From NCBI GenBank assembly GCA_017163975.1, contig JAFFSR010000346.1, positions 1-64,000 on the forward strand: a DNA stretch of 64,000 bases, in the 5' to 3' direction. Below, in pieces: positions 26,479 to 37,809 of this stretch. Positions within the stretch are counted from its first letter, which is position 1; every line of letters starts with the position of its first letter. The notes beneath the pieces are model-generated. The model worked only from the letters and a program-made list of their open reading frames with translations. It had not been told where the DNA came from and made no database searches. Source of the stretch: Anastatus disparis (lineage: Eukaryota > Arthropoda > Insecta > Hymenoptera > Eupelmidae). A program made the translations under genes and the position numbers.

Positions 26479-27225
26479 AAGAGCGTCAGTGGCGTAACCG
26501 GCTAAGGCGCACGCCTTATACGGTCTCTACACTTTCGCTCCAAGCGGTCGGGGGTTCGATTCCCGGTGAAAACCTGAAATTTTTTTCAGGCTTTTTTTCA
26601 TCGGAAAAAGAATCTCTGAGTGCGATGGGTCAATGTTCCTGGCGTGGGTCTTCTCCTGGGGGAGTTTTCCCTGCGTCACAGGCCTACACTGAAAAAATTG
26701 CGGGTGAGAAACTATACTAAATATGAATACGCAGCGTTCTGCGCATAAAAGCGATCCTCGTGCGCGTGAGAGAGATCCTCGCTACGTTTTTAGGCGCGCT
26801 GCCTTCTCAAAATTCTCTCGTCTCTACTCGTCTCTAATTTTGGGAAAGCAGCGAGCCCAAAAGCGCAGCGAGGATAGCTTTAATTTAATATAGCACCGAT
26901 GTATTGACGTTTAGTATAGCATCTCCTCGCTGTGGTAAGGGAGGGCACCTACAGTTTTTTCAGTGTAATAAGCCTGGGTAAATGCGGGAACCGACCGTAG
27001 AAATCTGCTTACCGACTGCTCTGGAACGCGGCAGTTTAAGATTTCTCGGGGATGTGGGTTATTAGGTAGCTTAGGATAAAGATATGTAGGACGTAAGAAA
27101 ATAGGAAAAAATAAAAAATAGGAAAATGTGTGCTAGGTAACATCCTCACACAAAGGTGGTAAGGATGCGGGTGCTAGGCCAAGTAAGGCTGCGCCCGGGC
27201 CAATAGGGCAAAAAAAAAAAAAAAA
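26479..27225 (+). mobile_element. tRNA-derived SINE with 16-bp target duplication
   Basis: The head has RNA polymerase III promoter boxes: A-like TGGCGTAACCGG at 26490-26501 and B-like GGTTCGATTCC at 26553-26563. It is followed by a ~370-bp unique body and a poly(A) tail of about 18 bases. It is flanked by perfect 16-bp direct repeats AACTAAATAACTTTTC (26463-26478 and 27226-27241), the hallmark of LINE-assisted retroposition. The spacing between the boxes suggests a tRNA with a long variable arm, such as Ser or Leu (inference). A 279-bp MITE is nested at 26687-26965. Confidence 0.9.
26687..26965. mobile_element. CACTG-ended MITE nested in the SINE
   Basis: 279 bp, left end CACTGAAAAAATTGCGGGTG and right end CACCTACAGTTTTTTCAGTG. 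TA lies on each side. The termini resemble the ends of the surrounding 25619-27642 element, so the two may use the same transposase. Confidence 0.7.
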
Positions 27226-28226
27226 AACTAAATAACTTTTCTTGAAAAAGAAATCTTGTTGAACTTTGAACATAAAACTCTGTCATTTTGTTTTCACAGA
27301 CATGTATATATATATATATATACATACATACATACATGTATAAATAAATAAAATATAACTGACTTGAAAGATTATTTATGATAGCAATAAGTTGATTTTG
27401 TGAAAAAACTGATACCATGCATTAAGAATTTCTCTGTTAATGCGCAGGACTGAAATTTTCATGTTGGCACTGGAAAAAACCGTGCTAGTCATTGAAAATC
27501 AATGTGCTGGACCTTAGAAGGTAAAATAGTAAAACTAGCATTGATTAAAATGATACTGTCATGGTTTTTTTCATTATAAAACACGCAATTTTAACTTTCT
27601 ATTATTTAGCACTAGTTTTTAAGGTGAAAACTTTTTTCAGTGCATGCGCATACATGCTCATACATATACATATATACACATATATGCATGCCTACGCGTT
27701 TATTTTTGTTTTTAGTCAGTCGCCGTCTTTCTGTCTTTTTCTAGTTGCGCGCGCACGTCCTCACGAACTTTTCATTGTACATGGCGTCGACATTTCTTCG
27801 TCAACTCGCTTTGGGCCTATAACCGCCATATTTGCGCGTGTTCCTATCTACATTTTTTATTTATACATAAAAGCGCGTCCGTTTTTACGTTTATTTTTCA
27901 TTAAAACAAAATTTCACCAAATCAAAGCAGCATTTATTCACGAAAAAACTAATTTTCCCGTCATTTTGCAAACATTTATTCTCAATCGGTTTTCTTTATT
28001 TAATTTCCCTTATTTTTTTCATAAAATTTGTAAAAAACACCTTTTGCAATCGTACAATTATTTTACTTTTCACTGTCGTTTAATCCGTCTTACCTTCACT
28101 TTACCTTCACGATTGTTGCACACACAACACAAAGAAGCAAGGGAAGCAGACAAGAAAAAAACGTTTTCTGAATTATAAAAGCCAAAAAAAAACGTGCACT
28201 TAAAATCGCTCTGGGCGCATAACCGC

Positions 28227-28388
28227 TTAAAATTAGCGGGAGGTGACTTGAATGAAATAAACACAATCAATTTGTAATAAATAATTTATTATAAAAATAC
28301 AAAATCTTAATACATCTTGACGGCCTCACTGTCAAACACGAAATTAACAAACGCATCTCGCGTTCATCAAAGATACCCCGCCTTACGA
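28227..28388 (-). repeat. 5' LTR fragment of the old minus-strand Copia
   Basis: Matches the LTR at 16479-16640 with diverged bases. It stops at about 28388, so the outermost ~60 bases of the LTR are gone and the target duplication cannot be checked. Confidence 0.8.
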
Positions 28389-29029
28389 AAAATTGAAAAG
28401 TAAAATATTATATGTATTGAAAAATGATTTTATTGAAAATTATTTCAATATTATTTATAATGAATTGATTGTTTTGCACTTAAACTCCATATCGTCAAGT
28501 ATTTTATTTAAAATTTTAGCCTGATAAATATTTTATATTAATGAAATGTTGTACTACGTTAAATTTATAACAAATGTAAAATTTATGCAAATATAATTTA
28601 ACGCATTTATAAAATAATTCGTTTTCATTCAACCTTTTTATCCTAATTCCCTCTAATATATTACAGAGTATGAATATTAAAATGTATATTTCTATACAGA
28701 TTATCAAGAATATGTAACGTCACGCATATATAAATATATTGTTAATATTTTTCAATTACCTGATTGACTTATTTTAGTCAGTTATACTTACGAAGAGAGT
28801 ACCCGACCTTTCTCACTGTGTACGATGGCCGTAGTCACTAAGGTTTTACGCACCTCTACTCTAATACTAATTTTGCCAAGTTCAAACTCGAAGTTCCAAC
28901 TTTTTTTTTCTTTTTTCGTTCTTTTTTTAAATATTATATTTTTATTATCAAATTTTAAAAATTAGTAAAATTTTTTTTGTTTCTTAAAAAAAGGACTTTT
29001 TCTAAATTTATTTAAATGTATGACAAATT
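28389..29029. other. AT-rich spacer, nothing recognised
   Basis: Low-complexity AT-rich DNA with poly-T tracts. No gene is supportable. Confidence 0.5.
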
Positions 29030-31095
29030 TTTAACTCATTTAATAAAAATAGAAAAAATTATATATGAGTTAATGAATTTATATTTCGTAAGTAAAACTT
29101 ATCAATACAAACATTAGAATCATAATTTAATAATATGAAACTTGACTTTGGCATTTTTAACACTATGTAATCTAAATCTGCACTTAAGTCACACTATTGT
29201 ATTATATTATCTCCATTGACATAGGTACGAATTCAGTAACGTAACTCAATAATCGTTAAGAAGGGGCCGAACTATCTGTCTCTGTCTAATAGCGTTTTTC
29301 ATTATTTATTTAAACACTATCCTTTATAACAAGAAAAAAATAGCAGCCCCCGCTAGATATTAGTATAATTAATAAATTTTGTAATAACAATCAAATTTTT
29401 TACCGCATAGTTTTTGACTAATTAGAGACCTACTATCAATTAAAATATAACCTATCTTTCTTTTGGTAGGTCTCTAATTATTCAAAAACCACGCAGTAAA
29501 AAAATTTGGTTGTTATTACAAAATTTACTTATTATATTAATATCTAGCGGGGGCTGCTATTTTTTTCTTGTTATACCGGATAGTGTTTACATAAATGATG
29601 AAAAACGCTATTAGACAAAGACAGATAGTTCGGCCCCTTCTTAAGCTGGAAGTTATAGTCTTTACTCTGTTCTCAGTTATTCTATCTATGTTCTTCTTAC
29701 CCTTTTTCCATAAGAAGAACAAGGATAGAGTATTTGAGAACTGAGTAACGACTATTACTTCTAGCCTTAGACTTGAGTTGGGTTTATTAATTAGAGCCAT
29801 AAGAAAAATTATGTTAAACGCTATTTCATCACTAAAGAAAAGTAACATGTAATATATTTTGTAAATAAAATAACGAATATTAGTTTTGAAACAGTACAAC
29901 GAATATTAGTATAAAAAAATCCTATATTTATTAATTTTATATATTAGGTAAAGATTTATTTCTAACGAAATTATAGTTTATTCTTACTTTAAAAGTATAA
30001 TGATGTTAACCTTTTTATATTTTTACTAAAAAATTGAAACCTAAAAATAAATCTACTAAGATACCACTGATAATAAATAATATGAACACCACATAATATT
30101 TTGCTAACAGTGAGAATTAAACAAGTTTTAAGGTCATTGATGATATTAATGACTTTATATTATCAAAGGTTTTGGATTTATTATCTTAACCTTATACAAA
30201 TTATAATTCGAATATTTCGCCCTAATGTTTTATCGAATGATCTTTTTAAACATCTAAAATAATAATTACAACGAACAATTTAGTATGGAATCAATTTTTA
30301 CTATACGATGTTATTTTAATATTGTAATATAGCACATAAAATAATATCATCGTCACTACAATTTCGTTAGAAATAAATCCTCACCTAATATATAAAATTA
30401 ATAAATATAAGATTTTATTTTTTATACTAATATTCGTAATACTGTTTCAATACTAATATTCGTTATTTTATTTACAAAATATTTTACATGTTACTTTTCT
30501 TTAGTAATGAAATAGCGTTTAACATAATGCTTTTTATGGCTCTAATTAATAGATCCAATTCAAGTCTAAGCTAAAAGTTATAGTCGTTACGCAGTTCTCA
30601 AATGCTCTATCCTTGCTCTTCTTATGGAAAAAGGGTAAGAAGAACATAGATAGAATATCTGAGAATTGAGTAAAGACTATAACTTCCAGCCTAACGATTG
30701 TTACTTGAGTTACGTTACTGAATTCATACCTATGTCAATAGAGATAATATAATACAATACATGACATAAGTGCAAACTTTATTTATAACCTTTAAAACGA
30801 TTACAAATGTCATAAAATAATTGCGAATAATATGCGCTTTTCAACAAAAAAAATATATTGTAATATTAATATGAGACTTGTTAACAAGATTTCAATGTAC
30901 TTGCATGCTCACATTTCTTTATAGAGTGTAAAAATAGACCACATAGCTCTCGCAAACGAGTGACTTAAGTGCAGATTTAGATTACATAGTGTTAAAAATG
31001 CCAAAGTCAAGGTTCATATTATTAAATCATGATTCTAATGTTTGTATTGATAAGTTTTACTTACAAAATATAAATTCATTAACTCATATGTAATC
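29030..31095. mobile_element. ~2-kb long-inverted-repeat element
   Basis: The outer arm 29060-29250 (ATGAGTTAATGAATTTATAT landmark) is complemented by 31090-30700, and the inner arm 29645-29960 by 30690-30370. The centre is AT-rich and non-coding. The right arm has an extra ~190-bp segment (about 30770-30960). The left arm is interrupted by a family-2 MITE. Exact termini uncertain. Confidence 0.75.
29256..29644. mobile_element. Family-2 fold-back MITE
   Basis: 389 bp with TTAA at both ends and termini GAAGGGGCCGAACTATCTGT. The arms contain AGCAGCCCCCGCTAGATAT and GTAGGTCTCTAATTATTCA or complements. The matching site in the other arm of the host palindrome (30691-30694) reads TTAG on the minus strand, i.e. 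an empty site one mutation from TTAA. Confidence 0.93.
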
Positions 31096-31246
31096 TCAAG
31101 TTGATATTTTGACCATACTTATCATAGCTGTACCTGTGAATTGACTCATGTATCAGAAGATTTTCTTTTATTAAAGTAATATGATATTCAAAAGATTTTA
31201 TCACATCCAAAGTAGTGAAATATCAACAAAATCATGAAAGAAGTCT

Positions 31247-31634
31247 TTAAGAGGAGGTCGAGTATATCTGTCCTTTTCTAATCAAAGAATTAATTTTATT
31301 ACAAAAACTAATAATTTTAGTAAAAAATTAAGAGAAAGTCGCATTTTGTATCAAAAAAAGCAATATCTTCATTGATGAGAAAAAATTAATTTCATCGCTT
31401 CGTTTCCAAGAAAACCTTGAAAAACTTAAAACACAGAGGTTAGGGTAAACAATTTGGTTTTTCAAGGTTTTCTTGAAATCGAAGCAATAAAATGAATTTT
31501 TTCTTATTAAAGAAAATTTTGCTTTTCATTATACGAGATGCGGCTTTCTCTTTATTTTTTGCTAAAGTTATTATTTTTAGCTAAAAATTAATTATTTGAT
31601 TAGAAAAGGACAGAGATATGTGACCTCCTCTGAA
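31247..31634. mobile_element. Family-1 fold-back MITE
   Basis: Left TTAA at 31247-31250 with GAGGAGGTCGAGTATATCTG. The right end GTGACCTCCTC is followed by TGAA, a mutated TTAA shared with the next element. Confidence 0.9.
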
Positions 31635-32710
31635 GGAGGTTCTCGCATGAAAATTCAGAGACTACACAATAAAATAAAGTTTCTTATTATTTAAAATGTC
31701 CCGAATCCGATCGTATGCTTAATTTTTGAGCTTGATTTGCAAAATTTAATAAAATCAGAACTCAAAGTTTGAATTTTTTTGTACAGGCTCTTATGGGACT
31801 GTGAATAAAATAAATCAAAATCGAGTATTTGCAAAGCAGGGAGTGATTTTCTGAAAAACAGACGGATGAACAAATGTCTAAAAGAAAGTTTCCTCTTTCA
31901 AATGATATCTAGTAAATTACTTATTGCCGTGGTAAATATTGAGATGTTACACGTTAAAGTTAATAAACGTCTTTGCGACCAGATTAAGAGATGCTATGTT
32001 TTTCGCATCACTCAACAGCGACAAGGAAAGTGCGCGAATTTTGAAAGTTTTAAATTCTCATAACAAAATACAATTAATAATATTATACATAAATATATAT
32101 TATATTATTTTAAATTTATGATAAACTATTCTATTTCTGCTATTTTTACATAATTTCTTTAAATTTTATTACATTATTATCAAAATATTAAAATAAAAAT
32201 AAGCAATCTTAACCTCAAAGCAGAAACCGGTCACAGACGCCGTGTTACATACATATGGGCCAAAAGTACTGGAACGGCGAAATAACTCTGCGGGATTGTA
32301 TTTTAGGAGAAAAAGCTTAAAACAAAAGATAGAGGATATTTTTTTGACTATTCGACGGTGATAATGACCATGACCTTGACCATAACCTTGAATGTCATTT
32401 CAAGGTCAAGTTAATTTCTTTAAATGGGAACCCATAATTTTCACCTCAGAAATAAAAAGAGCGGAAAATTTTACGTTTGGATATGTATTTACGGTCCACA
32501 CTGTATGTGTATACATTGTACTACGTGATCGAATTCATGATAATTTATTTACATTCTAAGCGCGTAACGTGCAAAAAATGCAATGTTCATAGTATATTTG
32601 AACGTAAAAAATAATAATTTAATTTTCGAAAATAAATATATATATATAAATATCTATATTCACTTTTTTATCGACTTTGACCTTAATTGTACTCGCAAGA
32701 ACCTCCTTAA
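31631..32710. mobile_element. TTAA-site TIR element, 1.08 kb
   Basis: Left end GGAGGTTCTCGCATG directly after the (mutated) TTAA. Right end on the minus strand is TTAA then GGAGGTTCTTGCGAG. The interior has TGACCTTGAC-type repeats around 32360-32410 but no coding frame. Diverged, so less certain than the palindromic families. Confidence 0.55.
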
Positions 32711-33508
32711 ATACCTAATCTAAAATGTCGATTCTTGCAAAAATATAATGCGAATATTTGTAAATCTTATTATTTTTCTGACTTGATTGCATAATTTAAT
32801 TCATAAATTAAGTTCTAGAATACAATTTCTTAACATAAATAATAATACAAAGTCTGCAAATGAGCTGAAATTATCCAAAAACGTCCGAAAAATGAGTTTT
32901 TTGAATTTTTAATTATGGCGCACCTCCAGGAAATATCTGAAGAAGTTCAGACAAGTACTTTTAAACAAAATACAAGTTTTTTTGCAAGAATCGGCCCTGT
33001 ACCGAATTTTCCGTGAAAATAGGAAGGGTTTTAATTTTTTTTGCATCTTTTTAGGTTATATAGCATCATCAAATCTTTATGAAAAAATTTTACAAGATCT
33101 GTGAAGATTTGAACTATAAGCACGATTTTTTTGGGCTTTTTTCTGATTTATTCACGGAGATTTGAACCTGGCGACCACGAAAAATCAATTAAAAAGTCCC
33201 TCTGGGCAAAAATTGAATTATTAAAGAGTCCCATTGGGCAAAAAAATTACCTGGTGATGGCCTAAGACAAGAAAGCCAAAATAAGTGCTAATGTCAAAAG
33301 GCCAATTAAATTAAAAGAAGAAGTTACCAGGTCAAGCAAAAATTTCAGGGACAGGGCACTTTTGACTATCTTAACTGGGGTTCCCTTTACATCAACATTT
33401 TTAACTCATTCAATAAAAATAGAAAATCAATGCATCTAATTTCATTTTGGAAAAATAAAATAATAAATGGATCTAACAAAATAAACAATTTTACGAATTT
33501 AAACTTCA
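32711..33508. other. AT-rich spacer, nothing recognised
   Basis: Contains two GTCCCTCTGGGCAAAAATTG-like copies at 33196-33240 but no gene. Confidence 0.45.
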
Positions 33509-33617
33509 TTAAGAGGAGGTCACGTATCTCTGTCCTTTTCTAATCAAAGCATTGAGTTTTTGTAAAAAAATAATTTCTTTGATTAGGAAAGGACAGAGAT
33601 ACGTGACCTCCTGTTAA
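33509..33617. mobile_element. Miniature family-1 fold-back MITE
   Basis: 109 bp consisting of only the terminal ~45 bases of each family-1 arm (GAGGAGGTCACGTATCTCTG and complement) around a short loop. TTAA lies at both ends. It shares its right TTAA with the next copy. Confidence 0.92.
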
Positions 33618-33762
33618 GAGGAGGTCACGTATCTCTGTCCTTTTTCAATCAAAGAATTGAGTTTTTTACAAAAACTAATGACTTTAGCAAGAAATGAAGA
33701 GAAAGCCGCATCTTGTATCAAAAAAAGCAATATTTTCTTTGACAAGAAAAATAGTATATTAT

Positions 33763-34625
33763 GCGTCAAGGCCGCAAAACGTATTATTCTTGGCGAGTGC
33801 ATGCTGAGGGGCTGAGCGTAGCGAGGCCGTTCCAGCTGCACGAGCAAGAATGATACGTTTGTGGCCGTGACTGCATATACTTTTTTTTTGCCCGAAGGCC
33901 GCTAAGCGGAAGCTGGGGCGGAGCCCCCCCGCCTATAAAAAAAATAATTGATAATTCTTAAAATATGAAAGATTTTGATAAAAAAATTCAATCATAAATA
34001 ATAAATAATTAATAATTCTTAAAATACAATAAAAAAATTTAATAAAAAGAATTTGATTATAAAAACCACTAATAATTGTTAAAATATAAAATTAAAATTA
34101 AACAAAAATACAATAAAATATAAATAAAGCTAAACTATAAAAATTATAATTAAAAAATATTATTTAAAAAAAGTAAGAAAAAGTTTTAAAAAATTTAAAA
34201 ACTAATAATTGTTAAAATATAACATTAAAATTAAACAAAGATACAACAAAATATAAAACGAAAACTAAACTATAAAAATTATAATTAAAAAATATTATTT
34301 GAAAAAGAAAAAAAAGTTTTAACACACGAAACTTGTAACTATGTCTTTCTCTTGCTCTTTCCTTTTCTTTCATAATATACATATATTGAGTCTAAGTTAT
34401 TCGTTAACGTATACAAAGTATAGTATATGTGAGAAAAGGATAGTGATATTAAGGGAAGCGAGCAGTTCATTAAGTTTATTTCCAAGAATCAGCGACGTCG
34501 AGAACGTTTTTCTGCGACCTTTTATTAAAATAATACATTGGATATATACATTTTTCTTTTGCGGCCTAGGACAAGAATACACTATTTTGTGCTCCGTATA
34601 CAGGACACAAAAATTTATTTTGCGG
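33763..34625. mobile_element. 0.86-kb insertion with GGCCGCAAAA motifs
   Basis: Interrupts the family-1 MITE. It begins with a GC-rich palindrome (33770-33889; AAGGCCGCAAAACGTATTAT and a GTGGCCG-containing complement), followed by GGGGCGGAGCCCCCCCGCC and then an AT-rich body. Further GGCCGCAAAA motifs occur near 34560 and 34620 on the minus strand. GACAAGAAA and GACAAAAAA at the junctions may be a ~9-bp target duplication. No coding frame supported; superfamily unknown. Confidence 0.55.
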
Positions 34626-35218
34626 CCTGAGGACAAAAAATTAATTTTATTGCTTCATTCTCAAGAAAACCTTGAAAAACCAAATTGTTCACCCTAACCT
34701 GTATGATTTAAGTTTTTCAAGGTTTTCTTGAAAACGAACACTGAGAGAAAATTCATGCTAATAGAGCATGCGAGCTGCCATCTATGCGAGCATATAAAAC
34801 ATTGATACAAATATGACAGGCCGTGAGAAGCTCTATTAGTATTGGATTACCTTATACTAAAAAAGATGGTATGGAGAGTAACTAAAGCATGAACGGCATT
34901 CACTGATGACTCGCGTGGTATACTTCGATGACTCCCCACTCTCATATCCTTTGTTTGCTTGAGTCGCCTCCTCTTTTGGGTGGCGACGCGAGCAAACACG
35001 GCTGGTCTATACCCAAAATTATGTTGCAAATTTCTTTAACGTATTTTTGTAGCGTGAATCTTTTATTTCTTTTCTTTTTTTATGAAGGGAGATACGTTAT
35101 AAATATAACCTGTTAAACTTTTTAACTTTAAATAATTAATTTTTAACTTAAAATTTAATTATTTTAAACCGCTGGGGGGCAGATGAGCATGTACGATTTT
35201 ACGCCAGAGATATTTCGG

Positions 35219-35298
35219 AGTAGCGTTGGTCTAGTGCGTAACGTTCACGCTTTTCCTTTTGAGTACGCGAGTTCAACTCTCGGCTAGGATCACTTTTT
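35219..35298 (+). ncRNA. tRNA-like sequence, left arm
   Basis: Has an A-box-like TTGGTCTAGTGCG and a B-box-like GAGTTCAACTC, with a 4-bp T-arm stem around a 7-base loop. Nine T residues follow within a few bases, which would serve as a polymerase III terminator. The acceptor stem does not pair convincingly, so this is a tRNA relic or pol III promoter rather than a functional tRNA. Confidence 0.5.
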
Positions 35299-35861
35299 TT
35301 TTAATTTTTTTTTTATTGTTTTAATATTTTTTATTCCTTTTTATATTTATTTTTTTAGATTTTGTATTTTTTAAATAATTTTAAAATTTAATTTTTCACA
35401 AGTACGCTTGTTTTTTCAATGAAAATTTTTTAAAAATAAATTATTCTTTATAGGTAGTAATTACAAATATTGATAATTAAATAATAGTGATGTTTATTTT
35501 ATAATAGTATAGTTTAATTTATTTATAATTTAGTTTATAAAATTCACAATAAATTACAATAAATAAATAAAACTGAGTTATTATTATTTATGTTATAATA
35601 TATATTGTATATTGAAATATGTTTATAAAGACAAAATTGAACTATAGTATTGTAAATATCACTATTATTTATTTATTAATATTTTAAATTATTTTCTATA
35701 TGAAATAATTTATTTAAAAATATTAATAAAAAAAACGAGCATATTTTAAGTAACTTGTGAAAAAATAGATTTTAAAATTAATAAAAAAATAGAAAATAAA
35801 AAAAATATAAATAAAAAAAAGCAATAAAAACTATTGAAATAATAAAAAAATATTAAAAAAA

Positions 35862-35940
35862 AAGACCCTAGCCGAGAGTTGAACTCGCGTACTCAAAAGG
35901 AAAAGCGTGAACGTTACGCACTAGACCAACGTTACTTCGA
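35862..35940 (-). ncRNA. tRNA-like sequence, right arm
   Basis: Inverted copy of 35219-35298. Both internal boxes and the downstream T run (seen as an A run at 35856-35864 on the plus strand) are kept, with a few differences such as TAGGGTC for TAGGATC. Confidence 0.5.
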
Positions 35941-36650
35941 AATATCTTTGGCGTAAAATCGTACATGCTCATCTGCCCCCCAGCGGTTTAAAATAATTAA
36001 ATTTTAAGTTAAAAATTAATTATTTAAAGTTAAAAAGTTTAACAGGTTATATTTATAACGTATCTCCCTTCATAAAAAAAGAAAAGAAATAAAAGATTCA
36101 CGCTACGAAAATACGTTAACGAAATTTGCAACATGATTTTGGATATAGACCAGCCGTGTTTGCTCGCGTCGCCACCCAAAAGAGGAGGCGACTTGAGCAA
36201 TAGAAGAATGTCATAGTTAGCAGTAAAGAAAGAATAGTGGACAAGCCACGTTTACTTCCTTCACGTCCCATGAGAGGATACAGCGCTAGCTATCGAAGGA
36301 TATTAGAGTGGGGAGCTACTAAAGCATGTAAACAAACAGTTTTTGGATAGCACAAACCTCGTAAGAGTAGATGGCGCTGTTATTAAAGCATAGGATATTA
36401 CTTACTAACTTTGGATGCGTAGACTACATGCTCTATTGGCATGAATTTTCTCTCAGTGAAGCAATAAAATTAATTCTTTCTCATCAAAAAAAATATTGCT
36501 TTTTTTGATACAAGATGCAGCTTTCTCTTCATTTCTTGCTAAAGTTATTAGTTTCTGTAAAAAACTCAATTCTTAGATTAGAAAAGGACAGAGATACGTG
36601 ACCTCCTCTTAAAGCGCATTTTTAATAAAAATTTAATTGAATAACGTTAA

Positions 36651-36866
36651 TGTTGAAAATATAGACACACTCAATCGTGTGTGTGTAGTGTGTGGCGCTG
36701 CCGTAAAGCGGGTTATGTTTGATGAACGTGAGATGCGTTTGTTTATTCTGTGGATGACTGTTGGACAGTCAAGTTGTATTATACTTCTATGTGTTTTAAT
36801 AATAAATTATTTATTACTAATAATTTTCATCTTTTTCATTCAGGTGACCTCTCACTAATTTTAACA
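36651..36866 (+). repeat. 5' LTR of the old plus-strand Copia
   Basis: Begins TGTTGAAAATATAGACAC and ends TAATTTTAACA. 216 bp, same length as its 3' partner. Confidence 0.92.
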
Positions 36867-36883
36867 GGTTATGCGTCCAGAGC
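36867..36883 (+). other. Primer-binding site
   Basis: GGTTATGCGTCCAGAGC follows the LTR with no gap. It resembles the Copia-type site pairing with an internal part of initiator tRNA-Met. An ATG is embedded in it. Confidence 0.7.
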
Positions 36884-37430
36884 GATTTTAACTGCGCGTT
36901 TTTTTCACTTTTTTCGCGGCTTGTAAAGTTTGGAGCAGCTCATTATCACCGCGTTCATAATAGATTTTATTAATTAAAAGTAGATTTACAAAACGTTTTT
37001 CTTGTCTGCTTTCCTTGCTTCTTTGTGTTGTGTGTACTGCAATTGTCAAGGTGTAGGGCAGTGTGTGAAAGAAATTACACAAAAGGCTAACAGGAGCGAC
37101 AAAATCTCTTGTAGCACAGAAGGAAACAACAACGCCAGTAGCACAACAGTTGGTAACAAAATAAAAATATAATAAAACAGAGAAGTGCGGGTTCTTACAA
37201 GTAAAAAGAAAGAAAAACGTCGCAAGTGTGACTTAAGTGAAACGACGGATTATACATGTAAACGACTATGAAAAGTAAAATCATCGTACGATTGCAAAGG
37301 GTGTATTTTGCAAATTATATTAAAAATAAGGGAAGTTGAATAGAGGCCGGTTAAGAGTGAATCTTTACGAAAAGACGGGAAAATTCGTTTTTCATAAATA
37401 GGTGCTGCTTTGATTTGGTGAAATTTCGTT

Positions 37431-37809
37431 TTAAGGAGAGACACAAGTAAAACACACAAAAAATGAGGTTTTTTAGTTTTAACTTTTGATCCGTAGCACC
37501 TACAATGTTATCCATGCGTAATGTTGTTCAAAATCATCTAAAGAATCTATAAAAAAATTTTCAGCTCGAAATATTAAAAACTGTGGGACTAGTTCCATTT
37601 TAACGCTTCCTCACTTATCACTGAATCGAGCAGTCGTTAAAATGGAACTAGTCTCACAGTTTTTAATATTTCAAGCTGAAAATTTTTTTATAGATTCTTT
37701 AGATGATTTTGAACAACATTACGCATGGATAACATTGTAGGTGCTACGGATCAATAGTTAAAACTAATAAACCTCATTTTTTGTGTGTTTTACTTGTGTC
37801 TCTCCTTAA
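37431..37809. mobile_element. Family-3 fold-back MITE
   Basis: 379 bp, TTAA at both ends, termini GGAGAGACACAAGTAAAACA. The inner arms share CATTACGCATGGATAACATT. The empty site in the other Copia copy is TTAA at 27901-27904. Confidence 0.92.

Larger units (their letters stand above)
25619..27642. mobile_element. CACTG-ended TIR transposon remnant
   Basis: Interrupts the Copia leader. Left end CACGGAAAAAAGTTTTCACC; right end on the minus strand CACTGAAAAAAGTTTTCACC. A CAT may be duplicated at the junctions. CACTR termini with a short target duplication suggest a CACTA (EnSpm)-type element; this is inference. It holds a short coding-like piece at 25971-26057 and was later invaded by a SINE. 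Confidence 0.65.
23057..28226 (-). other. Copia 5' leader (old minus-strand copy) with insertions
   Basis: Homologous in reverse to 36867-39704 of the plus-strand Copia, block by block: 23100-23750 matches 39650-38600, 24820-25130 matches 38530-38240, 25530-25615 matches 38230-38130, 27645-28226 matches 38100-36867. Non-coding; contains TATG/CATA-type microsatellites. Gaps in the alignment define the nested insertions listed separately. Confidence 0.8.
16479..28388 (-). mobile_element. Old Copia element, minus strand, heavily invaded
   Basis: A degenerate LTR retrotransposon of the same family as 36651-43980. Reading on the minus strand: 5' LTR fragment (28388-28227), PBS GGTTATGCGCCCAGAGC immediately after it, a long leader (28200-23070), the start of gag exon 2 (acceptor TTTTATAG then TTGAGAAGTAC at about 23070), then most of gag replaced by fold-back DNA (23056-19640), then pol remnants (19640-16960) and the 3' LTR (16714-16479). 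Insertions account for most of its 11.9-kb span. It is defective. Confidence 0.85.
34739..36458. mobile_element. CACTG-ended fold-back element carrying tRNA-like sequences
   Basis: 1720 bp. Left end CACTGAGAGAAAATTCATGC; right end is the exact complement. The arms are inverted copies for several hundred bases (34930-35300 against 36200-35860), each holding a tRNA-like segment and a T run, around an AT-rich centre (35300-35860). A 2-3-bp target duplication (AA or GAA). CACTA-type affiliation is inferred from the ends. Confidence 0.8.
33614..36612. mobile_element. Family-1 MITE split by two insertions
   Basis: The pieces 33614-33762, 34626-34738 and 36459-36612 reassemble into one ~390-bp family-1 element with TTAA at both ends. 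It is interrupted at 33763-34625 and at 34739-36458. Confidence 0.88.

Noticed and set aside
26479..26572. Functional tRNA gene
   Set aside because: The internal boxes fit, but the flanking body, poly(A) and 16-bp duplications show it is the head of a SINE.
27561..28178. 205-residue open frame
   Set aside because: It crosses the end of a transposon and the Copia leader; the homologous stretch in the other Copia copy has no matching frame.
34341..34697. 118-residue open frame
   Set aside because: It runs from the GGCCGCAAAA insertion into the MITE arm; low-complexity composition and no conserved motif.
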